Below are positions 1 to 6,354 of a DNA stretch of 22,074 bases, one piece after another. Below the pieces are notes generated by a model, which was given only the letters and a program-made list of their open reading frames with translations, was not told the DNA's origin and did not search any database. Positions within the stretch are counted from its first letter, which is position 1, and each line of letters starts with the position of its first letter. The DNA comes from an uncultured Lachnospiraceae bacterium (GTDB taxonomy: Bacteria; Bacillota; Clostridia; Lachnospirales; Lachnospiraceae): the NCBI GenBank assembly GCA_900313435.1, contig OMRF01000351.1, positions 1 to 22,074 on the forward strand, written 5' to 3'. The translations under genes and the position numbers were made by a program.

Positions 1-26
1 CAGAGCCCGTGGAGGGAGCGTAGAAG

Positions 27-992
27 ATGAATGAATTCATATCCCAGGGAAGCCTTATTGTTTTTCTCCTTTCCTTTGTTTTTTCGATCATTATCGGTAA
101 TATCCTTGTCCCCTTCCTCACCAAAAAAAAGGTGGACCAGACCGAGAGGGAGATAATGGAATCCCACGTGAAGAAGAACGGGACCCCGACTATGGGTGGC
201 TTCATTTTTCTAATACCCGTGATAGTTTTCGGGATCATACTTTCCTTCCAAAACTCCCGGCTTATTCCCGTGATGATCGGTATCATCTCCTTTGCTATCA
301 TTGGTTTTATTGATGATTTTTTGAAGGTCGTAAAGAAAAAGTCAGACGGACTTAGGACTTGGCAGAAACTATTGCTTCAGATTGTTGCGGCTACGATACT
401 TCTTCTTTACATTATCTATTTTTCCGATATCAGTCTGCAGATAAGAGTACCGTTTCTTCCGGGACTTATCGATATAGGATGGATAGCGATCCCCCTTTAT
501 TATTTCTGTGTTCTCGGAACCGTTAACGGGGTGAACTTAAATGACGGCGTAGATGCGATGACATCTACTGTCACGCTTGTAGTTGCGGGCTTTTTCTTTG
601 TGGCATCCTTCATCACGGGAGCAGCTACGTCTGATCTTTCAATATCCGTGATCGGAGCCCTCCTTGGTTTTCTGTTCTTCAATCTCCATCCGGCAAAGAT
701 ATTTATGGGGGATACGGGTTCCCTTGCCCTCGGCGGCTACGTCGCGGCCATGGCATATGTAATGAATATGCCCCTTTTCATCATCGTAGTAGGCTTCATA
801 TACCTTCTTGAGGCTGTTTCCGTGATCCTTCAGGTGTCTTATTTCAAGATCTCCCATGGAAAGAGGATATTCAAGATGACTCCTATCCATCATCATTTTG
901 AGCTTTCGGGGTGGTCGGAGCCAAAGGTGGTGGGTGTGTTTGCGGCGATCACCTTCATTCTGGCAGTTGTAGCGCTCTACGCGATAAGATGA
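27..992 (+). CDS. mraY: Phospho-N-acetylmuramoyl-pentapeptide-transferase MraY
   Basis: This integral membrane enzyme transfers phospho-MurNAc-pentapeptide from UDP to undecaprenyl phosphate, making lipid I on the inner face of the membrane. The 321-aa length is usual for the family, and about ten hydrophobic segments run through it. Visible family motifs are the Asp pair in GFIDDFLKVVKKKSDGL (about residues 95-111), the NGVNLNDGVDAM loop (about 168-179), IFMGDTGSLALGG (about 226-238) and the histidine cluster TPIHHHFELSGW near the C-terminus. The loop differs from the common NLTDGLDGLA form by T to N and G to A, while the Asp residues remain. GGAGGG at 11-16 is a good ribosome site for the ATG at 27. 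The stop overlaps the ftsW start (ATGA), so the two genes are probably translationally coupled. The 26 bp upstream probably belong to a preceding gene, but its frame cannot be fixed. Confidence 0.97.
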   Translation: MNEFISQGSLIVFLLSFVFSIIIGNILVPFLTKKKVDQTEREIMESHVKKNGTPTMGGFIFLIPVIVFGIILSFQNSRLIPVMIGIISFAIIGFIDDFLKVVKKKSDGLRTWQKLLLQIVAATILLLYIIYFSDISLQIRVPFLPGLIDIGWIAIPLYYFCVLGTVNGVNLNDGVDAMTSTVTLVVAGFFFVASFITGAATSDLSISVIGALLGFLFFNLHPAKIFMGDTGSLALGGYVAAMAYVMNMPLFIIVVGFIYLLEAVSVILQVSYFKISHGKRIFKMTPIHHHFELSGWSEPKVVGVFAAITFILAVVALYAIR

Positions 993-2143
993 GTGAGACA
1001 AATATAAAAAAGTTCAGACGAAGCAGAACGAAGAGGCTGTATTACTTTGATTACAGCTTCTTTCTGATACTGGTCGTTCTCTTTGCCTTTGGTTTGGTAA
1101 TGCTTTACTCCGTAAGCGCTTATCAGGGCAATCTGAAATTCGGAGACAGCACATATTATTTAAAGAGACAGGCGATGTTCGGCGCGATAGGGATGCTTAT
1201 CCTTTTCATCGTGATAAAGACCGGATACGCTTTTCTTGACAGGCTTTCCGGCATTATATATATCATTTCGCTGGTTCTCTGTGTGGCAGTAAATTTTATG
1301 GGATCGAGCGGCGGAGGTTCGGTCCGTTGGTTTCGGGTAGGCCCATTAAATGTGCAGCCTTCTGAGATAGCAAAGCTTGCCATTATCATATTTCTCGCCC
1401 ATCTTATCTCACGTTCGAACAAGGGACTTCGGGAGACAAAGAATATCTTAAAGGCCTTTCTCCTTGTCATTCCTTTTGTGGTGGTCATTGCATATACGAA
1501 CCTCTCTACCGCGATAATAGTTGCGGGGATCGCTTTTGTAATGCTTTTCGTAGCTGCAAGAAGATCCATGATCTTCGTTGTGATCCTTATCATAGGCGCA
1601 CTGGGCGTGGCTCTGTTCATAGTCTTTCAGGGCTACAGGAGCAACAGAATTTCGGTATGGCTTCATCCGGAGGATTATTCCGATGGCTTTCAGACCATGC
1701 AGGCTCTCTATGCCATTGGCTCCGGCGGTGTCTTCGGCCGGGGGCTCGGAGCCTCCATGCAGAAGCTTGGCTTCGTACCGGCTGCGAACAATGACATGAT
1801 CTTCTCCATAATATGCGAGGAACTTGGGATAATCGGGGCTGTAGGTCTCATAGTACTTTATATACTGTTCGCCTGGAGGTGCCTTGTCATTGCACTGAAT
1901 GCGACAGATCAGTTCGGATCCTTCCTTGTCATAGGGATAATGACCCACATATCCCTACAGGTCGTTCTCCATGTCGCAGTCTGCACTAATACCATACCAA
2001 ACACGGGCGTTACCCTTCCGTATATCAGCTACGGAGGCTCGGCACTCATCATGCTCCTCTTCGAAGCAGGGATAGTCCTGTCTGTTTCCGCAAAGATCCC
2101 GATACCACTGGAATCGGATGAGGGGACGGTGATAGCGCAGTGA
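989..2143 (+). CDS. ftsW: Septal peptidoglycan glycosyltransferase FtsW (SEDS family; FtsW/SpoVE type)
   Basis: SEDS-family polymerase that links lipid II into glycan strands at the division septum together with a class B penicillin-binding protein. The start chosen is ATG 989, which overlaps the mraY stop as ATGA and gives 384 aa, beginning MSETNIKKFRRSRTKR. The open frame extends up to 911, but that extension lies wholly inside mraY. About ten transmembrane segments follow a basic N-terminal tail. Family motifs include PLNVQPSEIAKLA, the NRISVWLHPEDYSDGFQ loop, GRGLGASMQKLGFVPAANND followed by MIF, and NTGVTLPYISYGGSALI near the C-terminus. SpoVE is a close paralogue and cannot be excluded, but the dcw position next to mraY, ftsQ and ftsZ favours FtsW. 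A short decayed copy of the region around VPAANND lies at about 3134-3164. The stop overlaps the ftsQ start. Confidence 0.95.
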   Translation: MSETNIKKFRRSRTKRLYYFDYSFFLILVVLFAFGLVMLYSVSAYQGNLKFGDSTYYLKRQAMFGAIGMLILFIVIKTGYAFLDRLSGIIYIISLVLCVAVNFMGSSGGGSVRWFRVGPLNVQPSEIAKLAIIIFLAHLISRSNKGLRETKNILKAFLLVIPFVVVIAYTNLSTAIIVAGIAFVMLFVAARRSMIFVVILIIGALGVALFIVFQGYRSNRISVWLHPEDYSDGFQTMQALYAIGSGGVFGRGLGASMQKLGFVPAANNDMIFSIICEELGIIGAVGLIVLYILFAWRCLVIALNATDQFGSFLVIGIMTHISLQVVLHVAVCTNTIPNTGVTLPYISYGGSALIMLLFEAGIVLSVSAKIPIPLESDEGTVIAQ

Positions 2144-2862
2144 AACTCAGGTTATACCGATTCTTCAGCGCCCTTCTCATGGTAGCGATAATATTTGTAT
2201 CAGCCCTTCTCTTTGTGCTCATCGCATGCAATGTGAAGACCTATACTTTTACGGGGAATACCGTATATCAGGAAAACGAGATCAAGAAGCTTGTCGTGAC
2301 TGAGACTTATGATACCAATGTTATCGTGGGCTCGATCATGAGCATTATATATCCTAAGAAGGGGATACCCTTTGTAAAAAAGGTCCGGATGAAGCCTGCC
2401 GGGTTAAACACAATGAAGGTTGAAATAACGGAGAAAGAACTGTCCGGTGTTTCGCAGCTTCCTGACGGGAGATTTCTCTATTACGACAGCGATTATAATG
2501 TGAGTGAGGTTTCGGAGCGTCAGGTGGAGGGAGTGAAAAAGGTAGAGCTTCCGACTCTTATGGAAGAACCGGCTAATGGCAAGAGGATCCCCGTTGATGA
2601 CGGGACTATAAAGTCTCTGGAGATACTTGACAGGGAACTTCCGAAGCGGGAGATTTCCGTGGACCGCACGAAGCTTTCCGATGACGGGAGCATAGTGCTC
2701 TATAAAGGCAACATAGAGATAAGGCTCGGACAAAGGACAAATCTCGCGGATAAGATAGCAAGACTTCCATATATTCTTCCGACTATCGAAAACCAGTCCG
2801 GAATACTGCACGTGGAAGATTTTTCCGAAGAAAACACGGATATTGTGTTTGAAAAGACTTAA
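2140..2862 (+). CDS. ftsQ: Cell division protein FtsQ/DivIB
   Basis: Bitopic divisome protein of the FtsQ/DivIB family, which links FtsL and DivIC-like partners to septal peptidoglycan synthesis. It is 240 aa with a short basic cytoplasmic start (MKLRLYRF), one transmembrane segment (about residues 8-31), and then a POTRA-type domain opening with KTYTFTGNTVYQENEIKKL (about 32-105) and a beta-rich domain. The GTG start at 2140 overlaps the ftsW stop as GTGA, so translation is probably coupled. The recognisable POTRA start, the single membrane anchor and the dcw position support the call, although sequence conservation in this family is low. The last 27 codons and 11 bases past the stop have a diverged copy at 3162-3254. 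No ftsA follows directly. Instead there is a 496-bp gap holding division-gene debris. Confidence 0.87.
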   Translation: MKLRLYRFFSALLMVAIIFVSALLFVLIACNVKTYTFTGNTVYQENEIKKLVVTETYDTNVIVGSIMSIIYPKKGIPFVKKVRMKPAGLNTMKVEITEKELSGVSQLPDGRFLYYDSDYNVSEVSERQVEGVKKVELPTLMEEPANGKRIPVDDGTIKSLEILDRELPKREISVDRTKLSDDGSIVLYKGNIEIRLGQRTNLADKIARLPYILPTIENQSGILHVEDFSEENTDIVFEKT

Positions 2863-2929
2863 TTTTTGAAAAAGGCTCTGTCACTAATATTGGCTGTTTT
2901 TTGGCACATTCAACCAGCGGTTAAATGAA

Positions 2930-3118
2930 ATGGCTATTTACCAACTCATGGTTGATATACTGAACATCACCGGTGACATCTCCATGAATGATGTATATAC
3001 AGCATCGAATTATGTTCATGAACTCGTAGGTGAGAACGCGAATATCATTTTCGGCGCAGATGTCAATACTGAAACGGCTGACGAGGTCACGGTCACCGTC
3101 ATTATCATGGCAAACTGA
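2930..3118 (+). pseudogene. Truncated ftsZ copy (FtsZ residues about 263-309) as a 62-codon open frame
   Basis: Bases 2971-3104 align without gaps to 4153-4286 inside ftsZ, with 9 differences in 134 bases by my count. The reading frame is kept: the translation runs NITGDISMNDVYTASNYVHE and on to ADEVTVTVI, matching FtsZ NFSGDISLNDVYTASDYVHE and onward. Six of the nine differences lie at third codon positions and leave the residue unchanged; the others give L to M, D to N and R to T. Protein similarity reaches a few residues further upstream (ILN versus IVN) than DNA similarity. The fragment lacks the whole GTP-binding domain, the T7 loop and the C-terminal tail, so it cannot be a working FtsZ. 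The ATG at 2930 has no convincing ribosome site. GCAACAGGA at 3119-3127 also matches the next ftsZ codons (GCTACAGGG) after about 16 unrelated bases. It is most likely debris; an expressed micropeptide is possible but unsupported. Confidence 0.75.
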
Positions 3119-3133
3119 AGCAACAGGATCTTT

Positions 3134-3164
3134 GTACGGCATCGTTCCGGCTGCAAACAATGAC
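3134..3164 (+). pseudogene. Micro-fragment of ftsW (GxVPAANND motif)
   Basis: CCGGCTGCAAACAATGAC at 3147-3164 matches ftsW 1778-1795 at 17 of 18 bases. Weaker similarity extends left over about 15 bases. The frame reads YGIVPAANND here and LGFVPAANND in FtsW, then hits a stop (TGA at 3168-3170). Within this stretch two substitutions are silent (GTA/GTT and GCG/GCA). The fragment sits directly between the ftsZ fragment and the ftsQ tail fragment. That is the order expected at the junction of a tandem duplication of ftsW-ftsQ-ftsZ after most of the inner DNA was lost. Alone, 18 bases would be weak evidence; the context makes it credible. Confidence 0.55.
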
Positions 3165-3243
3165 TATTGAAAAAAACTACGGAATACTATATGTGGATGT
3201 TTTTTTCAAAGAAAACACAGATATTGTGTTTGAAAAGACTTAA
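3160..3243 (+). pseudogene. Decayed copy of the ftsQ 3' end
   Basis: Bases 3162-3254 align without gaps to 2781-2873, the last 27 codons of ftsQ plus 11 bases past its stop, with 13 differences in 93 bases by my count. The final stretch, from ATATTGTGTTTG through the stop into the following A/T run, is identical. The frame stays open from an ATG at 3160 to TAA at 3241-3243 and ends ENTDIVFEKT exactly as FtsQ does. Most changes in the first half alter the residue (for example S to Y, D to V, S to F and E to K), which suggests weak selection. No ribosome site precedes the ATG. It is best read as a gene remnant just upstream of the ftsZ promoter region. Confidence 0.75.
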
Positions 3244-3258
3244 TTTTTGAAAAATCAC

Positions 3259-3287
3259 TTGCGTAATATAAGTAAAACCTTTAATAT
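3259..3287 (+). promoter_or_regulatory. Candidate sigma-A promoter for ftsZ
   Basis: TTGCGT at 3259-3264 and TAATAT at 3282-3287 are separated by 17 bases. This gives a start near 3294 and a leader of about 65 bases before the ftsZ start. The stretch is A/T-rich and lies between the ftsQ-tail remnant and ftsZ. A small hairpin (AAAAGC at 3313-3318 with GCTTTT at 3322-3327) lies in the leader. The match is by eye only. An own promoter for ftsZ is plausible because almost 500 bases separate it from ftsQ. Confidence 0.4.
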
Positions 3288-3358
3288 GTCTATTGAATTT
3301 TGTGGCAAGTCAAAAAGCCGTGCTTTTAACTTTTGAGGTTTAAGAGGAGGAAGTTACC

Positions 3359-4639
3359 TTGCTTGAAATAGTTCAGCCTAATAATGCCGCTGCGAAGATC
3401 ATTGTTATAGGTGTAGGCGGCGGTGGAAACAATGCAGTAAACCGCATGATAGAAGAGAATATCGGAGGGGTTGAATTTGTCGGAGTGAATACCGACAAGC
3501 AGGATCTTACGCTCTGCAAGGCCCCCACACCCATACAGATCGGGGAGAAGCTCACGAGAGGACTCGGCGCCGGCGGAAATCCCGAGGTTGGAGAGAAAGC
3601 CGCGGAAGAGAGCGCAGAGGCTATCCAGAGCGCCGTGAAAGGTGCCGACATGGTCTTCGTCACCTGTGGAATGGGCGGCGGGACTGGTACAGGAGCCGCT
3701 CCCGTCATCGGAAGGATAGCCAAGGAGCAGGGTATCCTTACGATTGGCGTTGTTACGAAGCCGTTTTCCTTCGAGAACAAGAGCAAGATGAACAAGGCTC
3801 TCTCAGGTATTGAGAGGCTTAAGGAAGGTGTAGATACTGTCATAGTGATCCCCAACGACAAGCTTCTTGAGCTCACAGACAGGAGAACTTCCTTCGCAGA
3901 TGCCCTGAAGCTTGCGGATCAGGTCCTCCAGCAGTCGGTTCAGGGTATCACGGATCTCATCAATAAGCCCAGTCTTATAAATCTTGATTTTGCGGATGTC
4001 TCTTCGGTGATGAAAGACAAGGGACTTGCGCATATCGGTATCGGTACCGCGAAGGGAGACGATAAGGCTTTAGAGGCTGTCAAGCTTGCTGTTGAGTCGC
4101 CGCTTCTTGAGACGAACATCAAGGGCGCGACGGACTGCATAGTGAATTTCTCTGGTGACATCTCCCTGAATGATGTATATACAGCATCGGATTATGTTCA
4201 TGAGCTCGTAGGTGAGAATGCGAATATCATTTTCGGTGCGGATGTCAATACTGAAACGGCTGACGAGGTCAGGGTTACCGTCATTGCTACAGGGTTGGAG
4301 GAGCCGGCTTCGGCAAACCCCTTCCCCAGTCTTAAGTATAGCACAGGAACAAATTCTCGTACGCAGTCGCAGCCCATAAGGACGAGTACGCCCATAGGTT
4401 TGAAACCGCAGGCGACTACGACCCAGAGTACCGATTCATTTTCTTCCGTTGCTGCAAAGGCTGCACAGCTCTCCGCTAATGCAAAGGCAGCAAGTGAAAC
4501 GCCTGCAGCGCCGACTCCTTCCGCTGATACAGGTGCTGTTTCAAACGGATTCGTCGGCATGTCGAGGCCGCGTCCTACTTCTCAGGTTCCGGAGAAGGAT
4601 ATAAAGGTTCCGGATTTTCTGAAAAATATGAAACATTAA
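3359..4639 (+). CDS. ftsZ: Cell division protein FtsZ
   Basis: Tubulin-like GTPase that polymerises into the division ring at mid-cell. It is 426 aa, starting at TTG 3359, eight bases after a strong AAGAGGAGG (3342-3350). An N-terminal GTPase domain carries GVGGGGNNAVNRM, NTDKQDL and the tubulin signature GGGTGTGAAPV (about residues 105-115). The T7 synergy loop region is NLDFADVSSVM (about 208-218). The C-terminal domain (about 225-315) contains the segment duplicated upstream. An Ala/Ser/Thr/Pro-rich linker follows (about 320-405), and the protein ends in the conserved peptide DIKVPDFLKNMKH that binds FtsA and other partners. It has its own likely promoter and ends before a strong hairpin, so it may be transcribed alone. 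No ftsA is adjacent; the nearest FtsA-like gene begins at 11428. Confidence 0.98.
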   Translation: MLEIVQPNNAAAKIIVIGVGGGGNNAVNRMIEENIGGVEFVGVNTDKQDLTLCKAPTPIQIGEKLTRGLGAGGNPEVGEKAAEESAEAIQSAVKGADMVFVTCGMGGGTGTGAAPVIGRIAKEQGILTIGVVTKPFSFENKSKMNKALSGIERLKEGVDTVIVIPNDKLLELTDRRTSFADALKLADQVLQQSVQGITDLINKPSLINLDFADVSSVMKDKGLAHIGIGTAKGDDKALEAVKLAVESPLLETNIKGATDCIVNFSGDISLNDVYTASDYVHELVGENANIIFGADVNTETADEVRVTVIATGLEEPASANPFPSLKYSTGTNSRTQSQPIRTSTPIGLKPQATTTQSTDSFSSVAAKAAQLSANAKAASETPAAPTPSADTGAVSNGFVGMSRPRPTSQVPEKDIKVPDFLKNMKH

Positions 4640-4670
4640 TGCGGATCGCATACATGTTATGAAGGCTTAC

Positions 4671-4710
4671 AACAGGGGACTGCTCTATCTGACAGTCCCC
4701 TGTTTCTTTG
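4671..4710 (+). terminator. Rho-independent terminator after ftsZ
   Basis: AACAGGGGACTG (4671-4682) pairs perfectly with CAGTCCCCTGTT (4693-4704), a 12-bp G/C-rich stem with a 10-base loop, 31 bases after the ftsZ stop. A short T-rich run (TCTTTG) follows instead of a long T tract, so termination may be partial. No clear promoter for the next gene was found between the hairpin and 4732. Confidence 0.65.
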
Positions 4711-4731
4711 AAAGGGGAAAAGAGAGGGATT

Positions 4732-6336
4732 ATGGAGCTTACTTTTGTAGGAGCTGATCATGAGGTCACAGGAAGCTGTCATTTCATTTCTGCTTGTGGA
4801 AAGAGATTCATAATTGACTGCGGTATGGAGCAGGGGCCCGACGCATATCTGAATCAGGAGCTTCCCGTGAATGCTCCTGAGATAGATTATGCATTCATTA
4901 CCCATGCACATATCGATCACAGCGGTCTTTTACCCCTTCTTTATTCGAGAGGCTTCAGGGGCGAGGTGTATTGCACCGATGCTACGGCAGAGCTTTGCAA
5001 CATTATGCTCAAGGACTCCGCTCATATTCAGGAGTCGGAGGCTGAATGGAAGAACAGGAAGGCTGCGAGAGCCGGATTTTCAAAGGTTGAGCCCATGTAT
5101 ACGACCGAGGATGCCGAGAATGTGCTGAAGCTCTTTCACCCGGTTCCGTATCATGAGAGGCTTGAGATCTCCGAAGGGCTTTCCTGCAGATTCATTGACG
5201 CGGGACATCTTCTCGGTTCCGCCTCTATAGAATTCTGGCTTTCGGAAAACGGCAATGAGAAAAAGATCGTCTTTTCCGGCGATATAGGAAATGCAACCAA
5301 GCCCCTCATCAAGGATCCCGAATACATCACGGAGGCTGATTACGTAGTCATGGAGTCCACCTACGGGGACCGTGATCACAAACAGCCTGAGTTCAATGAT
5401 TTTGCAAAGGCTCTTTCAAAGATACTGACAGAGACCTTTGACAAGGGAGGAAATGTGGTGATCCCTGCGTTCTCGGTAGGGCGTACTCAGGAGATGCTTT
5501 ATTTTATAAGAAAGATCAAGGAAGAAGGTCTTATGACCAGATATCTTGATTTCCCGGTTTATATGGACAGCCCCCTTGCAGTAGAGGCTACCCATGTATT
5601 CAATGAGAATGTGGCTGACTGCTTCAGTGAGACGGCTCTTGCTCTGATCCGGGCAGGGAAGAATCCCATCGGCTTCAAAGGGCTGTATGTCGCCGTTTCA
5701 AGCGATGAATCAAAGGCCATTAATTTTGACAGGACTCCCAAGGTCATAATCTCGGCATCGGGAATGTGCGAGGCCGGACGTATCCGGCACCATCTCAAGC
5801 ACAATCTCTGGAGAAGCGAATCTACCATAGTCTTTGTGGGTTATCAGGTTCCGGGGACTCTCGGAAACACGCTCCTTAACGGTGCAAAGGAAGTAAAACT
5901 CTTCGGCGAGGAAGTTACGGTCAACGCCCGGATAGAAAATCTCCCGGGTATCAGCGGGCATGCAGACAGGACCGGCCTCATCAAATGGGCAAAGGCATTT
6001 TCTCCCGCTCCTGCGACTTATTTCCTTGTTCATGGCGACGGCGATATCATTGATGCCTTTGCTGCAGATATAGGCAGGGAAACAGGCACGAAGGCTTATG
6101 CCCCTTATTCCGGGGACACATTTGACCTTCTTACGGGTGAAAGGATCAGGGAAGGCGTTCCTGTTGCTCCTGAAAAGAAGAGGGCAAAGAGGGTTTCATC
6201 GAATGTATTCGAGCGTCTTGTCGCTGCTGGAAAGAGGCTGCTTCACGTCATTACAGGCTGCGAGGGCATGGCGAACAAGGACCTCGGCAAGTTCGCGGAT
6301 CAGATCAACGCCCTTGCGGACAAATGGGAAAGATGA
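4732..6336 (+). CDS. Metallo-beta-lactamase fold, beta-CASP family RNA-processing nuclease
   Basis: Predicted zinc-dependent RNase of the beta-CASP group (CPSF73/Ysh1-like), which in bacteria and archaea processes or degrades RNA. The start chosen is ATG 4732 after GAGAGGG, giving 534 aa; a TTG at 4708 would add eight residues. Motif 2 is THAHIDH (residues 57-63), with H58, H60, D62 and H63 as zinc ligands. Then come DAGHLLGSASIEFW, FSGDIGN and the beta-CASP motifs VMESTYGDRDHK, VVIPAFSVGRTQEMLYF, YMDSPLAVEAT, SASGMCEAGRIRHHL and GISGHADRTGL. The protein has no KH domain and ends in a short helical tail. It opens a long same-strand run. The exact substrate cannot be read from sequence. Confidence 0.9.
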   Translation: MELTFVGADHEVTGSCHFISACGKRFIIDCGMEQGPDAYLNQELPVNAPEIDYAFITHAHIDHSGLLPLLYSRGFRGEVYCTDATAELCNIMLKDSAHIQESEAEWKNRKAARAGFSKVEPMYTTEDAENVLKLFHPVPYHERLEISEGLSCRFIDAGHLLGSASIEFWLSENGNEKKIVFSGDIGNATKPLIKDPEYITEADYVVMESTYGDRDHKQPEFNDFAKALSKILTETFDKGGNVVIPAFSVGRTQEMLYFIRKIKEEGLMTRYLDFPVYMDSPLAVEATHVFNENVADCFSETALALIRAGKNPIGFKGLYVAVSSDESKAINFDRTPKVIISASGMCEAGRIRHHLKHNLWRSESTIVFVGYQVPGTLGNTLLNGAKEVKLFGEEVTVNARIENLPGISGHADRTGLIKWAKAFSPAPATYFLVHGDGDIIDAFAADIGRETGTKAYAPYSGDTFDLLTGERIREGVPVAPEKKRAKRVSSNVFERLVAAGKRLLHVITGCEGMANKDLGKFADQINALADKWER

Positions 6337-6354
6337 GATTGAAGGTGCTTTAAG

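Noticed and set aside
1..26. 3' end of an upstream gene
   Set aside because: All three frames are open (stops at 21-23, 28-30 and 32-34), so neither the frame nor the product can be decided from 26 bases.
911..988. N-terminal extension of FtsW from an upstream start
   Set aside because: It lies wholly inside mraY and has no family similarity; the ATGA overlap at 989 is the natural start.
3312..3328. Hairpin in the ftsZ leader as a terminator or attenuator
   Set aside because: The stem is only 6 bp and A/T-rich with a 3-base loop; it is too weak to call as a separate feature.
2863..3358. Insertion sequence or phage remnant in the ftsQ-ftsZ gap
   Set aside because: No transposase fragment, terminal inverted repeat or target duplication is seen; the recognisable content comes from the neighbouring division genes.
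3373..3876. 167-codon minus-strand open frame opposite ftsZ
   Set aside because: Its Pro/Ser-rich product mirrors the Gly-rich FtsZ coding strand; it is a shadow frame.
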